From assembly GCA_024404675.1 (NCBI GenBank), contig JAKSPO010000001.1:1-64000 (forward strand): 64,000 nt of DNA. Reading direction: 5' to 3'. Below, one piece after another: positions 35,224-43,713 of the stretch. The stretch comes from Lachnospiraceae bacterium (lineage in GTDB: Bacteria > Bacillota > Clostridia > Lachnospirales > Lachnospiraceae). The translations under genes were made by a program, and so were the position numbers. Position 1 is the stretch's first letter; the number at the start of each line of letters is the position of its first letter. The notes under the pieces were generated by a model. It did no database searches. It was not told where the DNA came from and saw only the letters and a program-made list of their open reading frames with translations.

Positions 35224-36111
35224 ATGAAAGAAGCAACTGGTAAGATCATTAAAGGAGTCGGCGGACTCTATGAAGTGTATGTAGAAGGCCTTGGTCCGGT
35301 GGAATGCCGGGCCAAGGGTATTTTACGATATAACGGAATTAAGCCCCTCATCGGGGACAATGTAAAGCTTGAGATTCTGGACGAAGAGAAGCGTATCGGG
35401 AATCTTGAGCAGGTTCTGCCGCGTTCCAATTCGCTGATTCGCCCCGCTGTGGCGAATGTTGACCAGGCAATGGTTGTTTTTGCGGTACGGGAGCCGGAGC
35501 CGCATCTGAATCTGTTGGATCGTTTTCTGATTCTGATGCAACGGGAGCAGGTGCCGGTTATCATCTGCTTTAACAAGACCGATAAGGCTGCGCCCGGCGA
35601 TATGGAGCGACTTTCGTCGATTTATGCGGGAAGCGGCAGCCGCGTGATATTCGTGCAGGCAAGAGATGCCTCGACGATGCAACCGGTCTACGAGGCGCTT
35701 CTTGGTAAGACGACGGTGCTTGCCGGACCGTCCGGTGTCGGCAAATCAACGATCATGAATTTCGCACAGCCGATGGCCAATATGGAGACCGGCGGCCTTA
35801 GTGAGAAGATCATGCGCGGCAAGAATACGACGAGGCATTCTCAGTTGAATTATGTGACAAGGGATACCTATTTATGTGATACGCCCGGCTTCAGCTCGCT
35901 GTTTCTGCCGGACATTGAACCGGAGGAGCTGCAGGGCTTTTATCCGGAATTTGCAAGCTATAACGAGCTCTGTCGCTTTCCGGACTGCGTGCACAGAAGA
36001 GAGCCGGAGTGCGAGGTGAAAAGGGCCGTTGAGAACGGTCTGATCGCGGCGGAGCGTTATGAAAATTATGCCCTTTTGTACGATGAGCTTTCATCCAAGC
36101 GAAGGTGGTAA
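35224..36111 (+). CDS. rsgA: Ribosome small subunit biogenesis GTPase RsgA
   Basis: This 295-residue circularly permuted GTPase helps mature the 30S subunit. The N-terminal OB fold is followed by G4 (FNKTD), then G1 (GPSGVGKSTIMN) and G3 (DTPGFSS), the permuted order that defines the family. The C-terminal zinc site reads CRFPDCVHRREPEC. It follows the kinase gene by 11 bp. Confidence 0.95.
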   Translation: MKEATGKIIKGVGGLYEVYVEGLGPVECRAKGILRYNGIKPLIGDNVKLEILDEEKRIGNLEQVLPRSNSLIRPAVANVDQAMVVFAVREPEPHLNLLDRFLILMQREQVPVIICFNKTDKAAPGDMERLSSIYAGSGSRVIFVQARDASTMQPVYEALLGKTTVLAGPSGVGKSTIMNFAQPMANMETGGLSEKIMRGKNTTRHSQLNYVTRDTYLCDTPGFSSLFLPDIEPEELQGFYPEFASYNELCRFPDCVHRREPECEVKRAVENGLIAAERYENYALLYDELSSKRRW

Positions 36112-36138
36112 TACAGAAATGTATGAATGGGAGCAGCT

Positions 36139-36804
36139 ATGAGTAAACGTGTGAATCGTTTGTCTCCGTCCATCCTGGCGGCAGACTTCAATATTCTTGG
36201 TGAGCAGATTGCGGCAATCGAGGAGGCAGGAGCGGAGTTTCTGCATTTTGATGTTATGGACGGTCTGTTCGTACCGAGCATCAGCTTCGGCATGCCGGTT
36301 TTAGAAAGCATTCGGAAGAAGACGAAGCTTTTCATGGATGTGCATCTGATGATTCAGGAGCCGATTCGTTATGTGGAGACCTTTCAGAAGGCCGGTGCGG
36401 ATCTGATTACGGTGCATTACGAGGCGTGTGAGGATGTTGCGGGAACGCTTCAGGCGATTCGTAGGAGCGGCTGTAAGGTTGGCCTTACAATCAAGCCGAA
36501 GACGCCGGTTTCCGTGCTGAGGCCCTATGTAAAGGATGTGGACCTTGTGCTTCTTATGTCTGTTGAACCAGGCTTTGGCGGTCAGAAGTTCCTTCCCGAG
36601 ACGATAGAGCGTCTTCATGAAACGAGAGCGCTTTTTGCGGAAGAGGGCGTCAGCCCGCTTCTTGAGGTTGACGGTGGAATCACCGTTTCGAATGTTGCGG
36701 AGGTACTTGCGGCAGGTGCGGATACGATCGTTGCGGGAAGTGCTGTATTCCGCGGCGATATTAAGGCAAATGTCAAGGCATTTGGCGAGATTATGAAGCC
36801 GTAG
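36139..36804 (+). CDS. rpe: Ribulose-phosphate 3-epimerase
   Basis: This 221-residue TIM-barrel enzyme interconverts ribulose 5-phosphate and xylulose 5-phosphate. Signatures are LSPSILAADFNILGEQ, HFDVMDGLFVPSISFG, HLMIQEP, MSVEPGFGGQKFLP and EVDGGITVSNV. The chosen start at 36139 follows GGGAG; an in-frame ATG four codons upstream overlaps that box. Its neighbour rsgA precedes it in many Firmicutes. Confidence 0.95.
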   Translation: MSKRVNRLSPSILAADFNILGEQIAAIEEAGAEFLHFDVMDGLFVPSISFGMPVLESIRKKTKLFMDVHLMIQEPIRYVETFQKAGADLITVHYEACEDVAGTLQAIRRSGCKVGLTIKPKTPVSVLRPYVKDVDLVLLMSVEPGFGGQKFLPETIERLHETRALFAEEGVSPLLEVDGGITVSNVAEVLAAGADTIVAGSAVFRGDIKANVKAFGEIMKP

Positions 36805-36872
36805 CATCGAAGCGTTCGGCTATTTTTGAAGCGATAGCAGAGTATATTGAAAAGAGCTAATTTAGCAGGAAG

Positions 36873-36904
36873 CGACCGGGCATTGCCGCGGTCGTTTTCT
36901 TTTA
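36873..36904 (+). terminator. Probable terminator after rpe
   Basis: CGACC (36873-36877) pairs with GGTCG (36890-36894), with an inner GGC/GCC pair and small bulges, followed by TTTTCTTTT. It lies about 70 bp past the rpe stop. The rest of this 411-bp gap up to 37089 shows nothing else I recognise. Confidence 0.55.
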
Positions 36905-37089
36905 CAATTCTGTTTCGCGGTGTGATTTTTGATGGCAGAACATGCCTGCTTCGGTAAGTAATTCGTATGATCGGGCGAGCTTATGACGGGACGGAAACAG
37001 GATGATTCTTCGTTTATGTAAAGCAATGTAAAATAAAACAGCGAAAAAGTAGAAGCGATTTTACCGAAAGAACAAAAATTCATAGTTTT

Positions 37090-37121
37090 TTTACTTGTTT
37101 ATGGTTGATATTTTACTTGTT
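37090..37121. promoter_or_regulatory. Direct repeat overlapping the pflB promoter
   Basis: TTTACTTGTT occurs at 37090-37099 and again at 37112-37121, a 22-bp (two helical turn) spacing. The second copy lies in the promoter spacer. Such a pair could bind a redox or metabolic regulator; the regulator is not identified. Confidence 0.45.
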
Positions 37122-37133
37122 ATGCTATACAAT
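37105..37133 (+). promoter_or_regulatory. Sigma-A type promoter of pflB
   Basis: TTGATA (37105-37110) and TACAAT (37128-37133) are 17 bp apart, giving a leader of about 75 bases before the pflB start. Confidence 0.65.
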
Positions 37134-37215
37134 AGAGAATGATTAAAAACTATAATCTAACGCCCAACAGACACAACTTCTTGGGCTTATATAATTTTGA
37201 AGGAGGGCATTTTGT

Positions 37216-39480
37216 ATGGTTAACCGCGAACAGTGGAATTCTTTCCGTGGACGTCTTTGGAAAGAAGAAGTTAATGTACGTGATTTCATTCAGAACAACT
37301 ACACCCCTTATGATGGCGATGAGTCATTCCTTGAGGGAACAACAGAAGCAACAGATATTCTCTGGGGCAAGTTGCAGGAGCTTTTTAAAGAGGCTCGTGC
37401 GAAGAACGGCGTATTGGATATGGATACCGATATCGTATCGACCATTACCTCTCACGGCCCCGGCTACTTGTATGAAGAGGATAAGACCTTGGAGAAGGTT
37501 GTCGGCCTTCAGACCGATAAGCCTCTGAAGAGAGCATTCATGCCTTTCGGCGGTATCAAGATGGCTGAGCAGTCCTGCCAGATGTACGGATACACCCCGA
37601 GCCCTGAGCTCCACAAGATCTTCACCGAGTATCATACCACTCACTCCGATGCAGTATTCTCAGCTTATACCCCTGAGATTCGCGCAGCAAGAAAGGCACA
37701 CATTCTGACCGGTCTTCCGGATACCTATGGTCGTGGTCGTATCGTTGGTGACTACAGAAGAGTTGTTCTTTACGGTATCGATTTCCTCATCGAGAAGAAG
37801 CAGGATGATTTGAACAACATCGGTTGCGGTGTTATGACCGACGATATCATCCGTCTTCGTGAAGAGGTTGCTATGCAGATTAAGTGCCTGAAGCAGATGA
37901 AGGTTATGGCTGCTTCCTATGGCTACGATATTTCCGCTCCCGCTAAGAACTTCCGTGAGGCAGTTCAGTGGCTGTACTTCGGTTACCTTGCTGCTATCAA
38001 GACCCAGAACGGTGCAGCAATGTCCGTAGGTCGTGTTTCCACCTTCCTTGATATCTACGCTGAGAGAGACCTCAAGGCCGGTATCATCACCGAGAAGGAA
38101 GCACAGGAGATCATCGATCACTTCGTAATGAAGCTTCGTATGGTTAAGTTCGCAAGAATCGAGGCTTACAACCAGCTCTTCTCCGGTGACCCGGTATGGG
38201 CTACCCTTGAGGTTGGTGGTCTTGGTGTTGACGGACGTTCTCAGGTTACCAAGAACGACTATCGTTTCCTGCATACCCTTCAGAACATGGGACCTGCTCC
38301 CGAGCCGAACATGACCATTCTCTACTCCAAGAGACTTCCGGATAACTTCCGTAAGTTCGCTGCTAAGATCTCCATCGAGACCTCTTCCGTACAGTATGAG
38401 AACGATGAGACCATGCGTCCTGTTTGGGGCGATGATTACAGCATTTGCTGCTGCGTATCCGCAACCCAGACCGGTAAGGAGATGCAGTTCTTCGGCGCAA
38501 GAGCTAACCTTGCTAAGGCACTTCTTTACGCTATCAACGGTGGTAAGGATGAGCCCGATGGTCTTACTCCCGGCGCTCAGATCGGACCGGAGTATGCACC
38601 GATCACCTCTGATGTACTTGATTACGATGAGGTTGTTAAGAAGTATGACCTTTACCTTGAGTGGCTGGCAGGTCTGTATGTAAACTGCCTGAACCTCATT
38701 CACTATATGCACGACAAGTACTACTATGAGGCAGCTGAGCTTTCCCTCATGGATACCGATCTTCGTCGTACCTTCGCTACCGGTATTGCAGGTTTCTCTC
38801 ATGTAGTAGATTCCCTTTCCGCAATCAAGTATGCAAAGGTTATGCCTGTTCGTAACGAGGCTGGTCTTACCATTGATTTCAAGATCGAGGGTGAGTTCCC
38901 TAAGTACGGTAACGATGATGACAGAGCAGATGATATCGCAGTATGGCTCCTTGACACCTTCATGAAGAAGATTAAGAAGCATCATACCTACAGAGATTCC
39001 GAGCCTACCACCTCTATTCTTACCATTACTTCTAACGTTGTATACGGTAAGGCTACCGGTGCTACCCCGAACGGTCGTCCGGCTAAGGCTCCTTTCTCCC
39101 CTGGTGCTAACCCGTCCTACGGCGCAGAGCAGAATGGTTTGCTTGCATCCCTGAACTCCACCGCTAAGATTCCTTACACCTGGGCACTGGATGGTATCTC
39201 TGATACGCAGACCATCAATCCTTCCGCTCTTGGTAATACCGAGGATGAGAGAGTTAACAACATGGTTAACGTATTGGATGGTTACTTCGAGCAGCCGTCT
39301 CACCACTTGAACGTAAACGTATTCGGCATCGAGAAGCTTCTTGATGCACAGGAGCATCCGGAGAAGGAAGAGTACCAGAACTTCACCATCCGTGTATCCG
39401 GTTACGCTGTTAAGTTCATTGACCTTACTCGTGAGCAGCAGAACGACGTTATCTCCAGAACCTTCCACTCCAAGATGTAA
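37216..39480 (+). CDS. pflB: Formate C-acetyltransferase (pyruvate formate-lyase)
   Basis: This 754-residue glycyl radical enzyme splits pyruvate and CoA into acetyl-CoA and formate during anaerobic fermentation. Active-site cysteines are in [13 protein letters not shown] (C411-C413), and the radical site is RVSGYAVKF with Gly729 near the C-terminus. Length is normal for PflB. GGAGGG lies upstream. Its codon use favours the codons expected of highly expressed genes. A strong hairpin and then its activase gene follow. Confidence 0.97.
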   Translation: MVNREQWNSFRGRLWKEEVNVRDFIQNNYTPYDGDESFLEGTTEATDILWGKLQELFKEARAKNGVLDMDTDIVSTITSHGPGYLYEEDKTLEKVVGLQTDKPLKRAFMPFGGIKMAEQSCQMYGYTPSPELHKIFTEYHTTHSDAVFSAYTPEIRAARKAHILTGLPDTYGRGRIVGDYRRVVLYGIDFLIEKKQDDLNNIGCGVMTDDIIRLREEVAMQIKCLKQMKVMAASYGYDISAPAKNFREAVQWLYFGYLAAIKTQNGAAMSVGRVSTFLDIYAERDLKAGIITEKEAQEIIDHFVMKLRMVKFARIEAYNQLFSGDPVWATLEVGGLGVDGRSQVTKNDYRFLHTLQNMGPAPEPNMTILYSKRLPDNFRKFAAKISIETSSVQYENDETMRPVWGDDYSICCCVSATQTGKEMQFFGARANLAKALLYAINGGKDEPDGLTPGAQIGPEYAPITSDVLDYDEVVKKYDLYLEWLAGLYVNCLNLIHYMHDKYYYEAAELSLMDTDLRRTFATGIAGFSHVVDSLSAIKYAKVMPVRNEAGLTIDFKIEGEFPKYGNDDDRADDIAVWLLDTFMKKIKKHHTYRDSEPTTSILTITSNVVYGKATGATPNGRPAKAPFSPGANPSYGAEQNGLLASLNSTAKIPYTWALDGISDTQTINPSALGNTEDERVNNMVNVLDGYFEQPSHHLNVNVFGIEKLLDAQEHPEKEEYQNFTIRVSGYAVKFIDLTREQQNDVISRTFHSKM

Positions 39481-39515
39481 TCGGAGTACAAGGTTATATC
39501 CATTAGGCATTTTAG

Positions 39516-39551
39516 AATACCCGGTAGGCACATACCTGCCGGGTATTTTCA
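39516..39551 (+). terminator. Terminator or attenuator between pflB and pflA
   Basis: AATACCCGG (39516-39524) pairs with CCGGGTATT (39539-39547), extended inward by AGG/CCT, with a short T tract after it. It probably lowers pflA expression relative to pflB, since little activase is needed. Confidence 0.75.
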
Positions 39552-39636
39552 ATCAAAACATCCGATGCTTGCATATGGAGTTTAGCAAGCGCAAATGTGT
39601 TTCGCCGGAGTATTCCGGGAGAAAGGAAGTATAGTT

Positions 39637-40380
39637 ATGAGTCAATTAAAGGGATATGTACATTCTCTGGAGTCCTTCGGTTCCGCAGACGGTCCCGGCG
39701 TAAGATACCTGATCTTTCTGCAGGGCTGTAATATGCGCTGTCGTTACTGCCATAACCCCGACACCTGGAAGATGGAGACGGGACAGCTGATGACCGCTGA
39801 CGAGATTCTTGATAAGGCGGAGCGTTTCCGTTCCTTCTGGGGCAAGGACGGCGGTATTACCGTAAGCGGCGGCGAGGCACTTTGCCAGCTTGATTTTCTT
39901 TTGGAACTGTTTCAGAAGGCCAAGGAGCGGAATATTCATACCTGCCTTGATACCTCCGGCAGTCCGTTTACAAAGGAGGAACCCTTCTTTGGAAAGTTCG
40001 CTGCATTGATGCAGGTGACGGATGTCGTGATGCTTGATATTAAGCATATTGATGACGAAAAGCACAAGGAGCTGACCGGACGCTCGAATGTCAATATTCT
40101 GCAGCTGGCGGATTATCTGAATGAGATTGGAAAGGATGTATGGATTCGCCACGTGCTTGTACCGGAGTGGACAGATGTGGATGAATACCTTCTTCGTCTG
40201 CGGGCATATCTGGATACGCTTTCGAATGTGAAGCGTATCGATGTGCTTCCCTATCATACGCTTGGCGTGTTCAAATGGAAGGAGCTTGGTGTGAAGAACC
40301 TTCTCGAGGAGGCAGGAATCAATCCGCCGGAGCCTGAGAGAGTGGCACATGCTAAGGAGATTCTTGGTGCAATTTCCTAA
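39637..40380 (+). CDS. pflA: Pyruvate formate-lyase activating enzyme
   Basis: This 247-residue radical SAM enzyme puts the glycyl radical on PflB. The cluster motif is CNMRCRYCHNPDTW, preceded by the N-terminal SLESFGSADGPGVRYLIFLQG typical of activases, and VSGGEALCQ follows. The start at 39637 has GAAAGGAAG upstream; the in-frame extension to 39595 lacks one. It follows pflB and ends at a long hairpin terminator. Confidence 0.95.
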   Translation: MSQLKGYVHSLESFGSADGPGVRYLIFLQGCNMRCRYCHNPDTWKMETGQLMTADEILDKAERFRSFWGKDGGITVSGGEALCQLDFLLELFQKAKERNIHTCLDTSGSPFTKEEPFFGKFAALMQVTDVVMLDIKHIDDEKHKELTGRSNVNILQLADYLNEIGKDVWIRHVLVPEWTDVDEYLLRLRAYLDTLSNVKRIDVLPYHTLGVFKWKELGVKNLLEEAGINPPEPERVAHAKEILGAIS

Positions 40381-40414
40381 ACGCGGTTCTTATCTCGTGA
40401 GATGAATTCCATGG

Positions 40415-40453
40415 GAGTAGGAGGGATGCTGATGCATTCTTTCTACTCTTTTT
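40415..40453 (+). terminator. Terminator of pflA
   Basis: A 15-bp stem with G-T wobbles (40415-40429 with 40434-40448) closes on a 4-base loop and is followed by T5. Confidence 0.75.
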
Positions 40454-40520
40454 GTATCTTTATGAATACCGGTAAGCTGTTAGTTCGGGAAACAACAGGA
40501 TAGCGAAAAGGCGGCAGGTT

Positions 40521-40530
40521 AACAATTGTT
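40521..40530. promoter_or_regulatory. Palindrome upstream of the MarR gene
   Basis: AACAATTGTT is a perfect palindrome and is framed by GCGGC (40511-40515) and GCCGC (40533-40537). It lies about 25 bp before the -35 of the next promoter and may be a second operator. Confidence 0.4.
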
Positions 40531-40550
40531 GAGCCGCTAAGACAAGCGAG

Positions 40551-40584
40551 AGATGTTGACACGGCAACATCTCGGGGCTATACT
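40551..40584 (+). promoter_or_regulatory. MarR gene promoter with overlapping operator-like inverted repeat
   Basis: A consensus TTGACA (40556-40561) and TATACT (40579-40584) are separated by 17 bp. AGATGTTG (40551-40558) and CAACATCT (40565-40572) form a perfect 8-bp inverted repeat across the -35. This is the geometry of an autorepressed MarR-type promoter. Confidence 0.7.
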
Positions 40585-40609
40585 TACAAGAGTGTGAGGA
40601 GGCTTTAGA

Positions 40610-41062
40610 ATGATAGAGAATTTTGAGAGATTACGCACCGGCGTGAATTCGATTTATAAATCCGTTCGCCGGATTCAGCAGAACGAAATGACTGCACTTG
40701 GGCTTAGCTGCAAGCATGTGCTGCCATTTTACTTTCTGATGATGAATCGGGAAGGACTTACCGCTGCGGAGTTGTGCACGCTTTGCAATGTGGACAAGGC
40801 CGGGATATCCCGTGTGCTTTCGGAGATGAAGGAGATGGGGTACGTGGCTATCGAGAAGACTTCGGAGCGCCGCGCCTACCGAAGTAAGGTTCTTCTGACG
40901 GGTGCGGGAGAGCAGACCGCGGAGATGATTCGGGAGCGGATTCTTCGGGCAACGATGGAGGGCGGACAGACCGTTAGCGAGGAAGAACGGGAGATTTTCT
41001 ACCGGGTATTAGGCATCATCGGAGCTAACTTAGAGCGTGCCGCAGAGCAGACGAATGAATAA
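40610..41062 (+). CDS. MarR family transcriptional regulator
   Basis: This 150-residue protein has the winged-helix MarR fold: an N-terminal dimer helix, then LTAAELCTLCNVDKAGISRVLSEMKEMGYVAIEKTSERRAYRSKVLLTGAG and a helical C-terminus. It probably represses its own promoter and the alcohol and aldehyde dehydrogenase genes downstream (56 bp gap). GTGAGGAGG precedes the start. The ligand is unknown; aldehydes or phenolic compounds are common for the family. Confidence 0.9.
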   Translation: MIENFERLRTGVNSIYKSVRRIQQNEMTALGLSCKHVLPFYFLMMNREGLTAAELCTLCNVDKAGISRVLSEMKEMGYVAIEKTSERRAYRSKVLLTGAGEQTAEMIRERILRATMEGGQTVSEEEREIFYRVLGIIGANLERAAEQTNE

Positions 41063-41118
41063 TCGGGCTCCTAAGAGATTGCAGGAGACCATAGAATAAG
41101 ATACATAAGAGGTATGAC

Positions 41119-42342
41119 ATGAACATTTTCAAAAAGCTGTATTGCAGAGTATTTCAGACGGGATTTAAGATTGCACTTCCGTTACTTCCGTATCGAACCC
41201 CGAAGCAGTTAAGGTCCGTAACGGATATTCCGGAGGTTTTGAAAAGTAAGAAGATCGATTCGGTGCTTTTAGTAACGGACGGTGGCATTATGTCGCTTGG
41301 ACTTACGAAGCCCCTCGAGGAGTGCCTTTCGGCAAATGGCATCCGCTGCGCGGTATACGATAAGACCGTTCCGAACCCGACGACGGCCAATGTGGACGAG
41401 GCGCTTCAGATCTACCGTGACAATGCTTGCGGCGCACTGATCGGCTTTGGCGGCGGCTCCAGTATGGATTGCGCGAAGGCTGTCGGCATTCTTGTTGCGA
41501 AGCCCGGAAAGACGCTTGCTGATGTAAAGGGTATTCTTAAGGTACATAAGAAGCTGCCGCTTCTCATCGCGGTCCCGTCCACTGCAGGTACCGGTAGTGA
41601 GACGACGCTTGCGGCGGTTATTGTAGACAGTGAGACGAGACATAAGTATGCCATTAATGATTTTCCGTTGATTCCCCGCTACGCAGTGCTTGACCCGAAG
41701 GTGACGCTTTCCCTTCCGCCCCGGATTACCTCGACGACCGGTATGGATGCACTGACACATGCCGTGGAAGCCTACATCGGCCGCTCCACAACGGCGGGTA
41801 CCCGTAAGGATGCCTGCACGGCGGTAGCGCTGATATTCGAAAACCTTGACAAGGCAGTCTTCGAGGGAACGGATGTTACGGCTAGAAGAAATATGCTGAA
41901 GGCCTCTTTCTATGCAGGCTGTGCTTTCACGAAGACTTATGTCGGCTATGTGCATGCGGTTGCACATTCCCTCGGCGGCGAGTATAACATTCCGCACGGG
42001 CAGGCCAATGCCATTCTGTTGCCGGTTGTACTAGAAGCCTACGGCGATGTAATCTACGGAAAGCTGAAACGCCTTGCAATTGAGGCAAAGCTTGCAACAG
42101 AGGAGACGGATAGTGAGACGGCAGCGAAGGCATTTATCGCTGCAATCAAAGATATGTTAGTGCGCTACAATATCGGTAGCACCCTGAAGGGAATCCGAGA
42201 GGAGGATATTCCGAAGCTGGCAACTTATGCCGATAAGGAGGCCAACCCGCTTTACCCTGTGCCGGTTCTTTGGAACGCGGAGGAGCTCAGACGGTTCTAC
42301 TATGCAGTAATGGAGAAGGAAGAGAATCATGCAGATCAGTGA
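41119..42342 (+). CDS. Iron-containing alcohol dehydrogenase
   Basis: This 407-residue protein belongs to the group III, iron-dependent alcohol dehydrogenases. The NAD(P) site is GFGGGSSMDCAKAVG; the iron ligands lie in GMDALTHAVEAYIG and VHAVAHSLGGEYNIPHGQANA. It should interconvert an alcohol and an aldehyde. The aldehyde dehydrogenase gene overlaps its end by 14 bp, so the pair can turn an aldehyde into alcohol or acid. The physiological substrate is not clear from sequence. Confidence 0.9.
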   Translation: MNIFKKLYCRVFQTGFKIALPLLPYRTPKQLRSVTDIPEVLKSKKIDSVLLVTDGGIMSLGLTKPLEECLSANGIRCAVYDKTVPNPTTANVDEALQIYRDNACGALIGFGGGSSMDCAKAVGILVAKPGKTLADVKGILKVHKKLPLLIAVPSTAGTGSETTLAAVIVDSETRHKYAINDFPLIPRYAVLDPKVTLSLPPRITSTTGMDALTHAVEAYIGRSTTAGTRKDACTAVALIFENLDKAVFEGTDVTARRNMLKASFYAGCAFTKTYVGYVHAVAHSLGGEYNIPHGQANAILLPVVLEAYGDVIYGKLKRLAIEAKLATEETDSETAAKAFIAAIKDMLVRYNIGSTLKGIREEDIPKLATYADKEANPLYPVPVLWNAEELRRFYYAVMEKEENHADQ

Positions 42343-43699
42343 GATCGTTGAAAAACAGAGAGCATTTTTTCATACGGGCGCCACGCTTTCTGTGAAGTTT
42401 CGCTTAGAGGCGCTTAAGAAGCTTAAGGCCTGCATTCAGCGCTACGACGAAGAGATTGCAGCTGCGGTAAAGGCAGACCTTGGGAAGAGCAAGATGGAAA
42501 GCTATATGGTGGAGAATGGACTGGTGCTTAGTGAGATCAGTTATATGTTAAAGCATACCCGCTCCTACGCAAGAGAGAAGACGGTCTGGACACCGCTTGC
42601 GCATTTCGCCTCAAGAAGCTTTAAAAAGCCGTCCCCGTACGGTGTCGTACTCATTATGAGTCCCTGGAACTATCCGTTTATGCTCGCGCTTGAGCCGATG
42701 GTGGATGCACTTGCTGCCGGCAATACGGTAGTGCTTAAGCCGAGTGCCTACTCGCCGCATACGAGTGCGATTATAGAAAAAATCATCGGAGAATGCTTCC
42801 CTGCGGAATATGTTTCGGTTGTTTCCGGCGGGCGCAAGGAAAACCAGGCGCTTTTACAGGAGCATTTTGATTATATTTTCTTCACCGGCAGTCAGGCTGT
42901 CGGCAGAGAGGTTATGCAGAAGGCGTCCGTGCATCTGACACCTGTCACGCTTGAGCTTGGCGGAAAGAGCCCGTGCATCATTATGAAGGATGCCAATCTG
43001 AAGCTTGCAGCGAAGCGTTTCGTCTTCGGAAAGCTTTTAAACTGCGGGCAGACGTGCGTGGCACCGGATTATATCTATTGCCACGAAAGCGTCAGGGATG
43101 CATTTGTCGAAGAGGTGAAGAAGCAGCTTCGGAAGCAGGGCGGAGAGGATTGTTTTCAAAACCCCGATTATGGTAAGATAATCAACGAAAAGCATTTTCA
43201 GAGGGTAAGCGGACTGATTGATCAAAGTAAGGTCGTATACGGCGGGCAGACCAAGCCGGAGACGTTGCAGATTGCACCTACTGTGATGACTGACGTGACC
43301 TGGGAGGATGCGGTGATGCAGGAGGAGATATTCGGTCCTTTGGTACCGGTCCTTACCTTCACGGATACAAAGAATCTGATTGAGAAGCTCCATACTATGC
43401 AGGAGCCGCTTGCATTTTACGTATTTACATCCTCAAAGAAGACGGCAAAGCAGCTGATGAGTGCCTGCAGCTTCGGCGGCGGATGCATCAACGATACCAT
43501 CATCCATCTGGCAACCAGCGAGATGGGTTTTGGCGGTGTCGGTGCGAGTGGTATGGGCGCTTATCACGGAAGGGTGGGCTTTGACACATTTACCCACTAT
43601 AAGAGCATTGTGGATAAGAAGACCTGGTTGGATCTGCCGATGCGATATCAGCCCTACAAGCGTTTTTATGACAAGCTGATTCATATATTCTTACGATGA
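42329..43699 (+). CDS. Aldehyde dehydrogenase (class 3-like)
   Basis: This 456-residue NAD(P)-dependent enzyme oxidises aldehydes to acids. Conserved parts are SPWNYPFMLALEPMVDALAAGN, FTGSQAVGREVM, ELGGKSPCII with the general-base Glu, and LLNCGQTCVAPDYI with the catalytic Cys. Length and the short N-terminus match the ALDH3 group, which handles medium and long-chain or aromatic aldehydes. It overlaps the alcohol dehydrogenase gene by 14 bp and precedes a lipoprotein gene. Confidence 0.92.
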   Translation: MQISEIVEKQRAFFHTGATLSVKFRLEALKKLKACIQRYDEEIAAAVKADLGKSKMESYMVENGLVLSEISYMLKHTRSYAREKTVWTPLAHFASRSFKKPSPYGVVLIMSPWNYPFMLALEPMVDALAAGNTVVLKPSAYSPHTSAIIEKIIGECFPAEYVSVVSGGRKENQALLQEHFDYIFFTGSQAVGREVMQKASVHLTPVTLELGGKSPCIIMKDANLKLAAKRFVFGKLLNCGQTCVAPDYIYCHESVRDAFVEEVKKQLRKQGGEDCFQNPDYGKIINEKHFQRVSGLIDQSKVVYGGQTKPETLQIAPTVMTDVTWEDAVMQEEIFGPLVPVLTFTDTKNLIEKLHTMQEPLAFYVFTSSKKTAKQLMSACSFGGGCINDTIIHLATSEMGFGGVGASGMGAYHGRVGFDTFTHYKSIVDKKTWLDLPMRYQPYKRFYDKLIHIFLR

Positions 43700-43713
43700 A
43701 AAAGGAGGCATTT

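Noticed and set aside
37660-39552. 630-residue - strand reading frame opposite pflB
   Set aside because: pflB is certain from its motifs; strong codon bias in highly expressed genes often leaves the opposite frame open.
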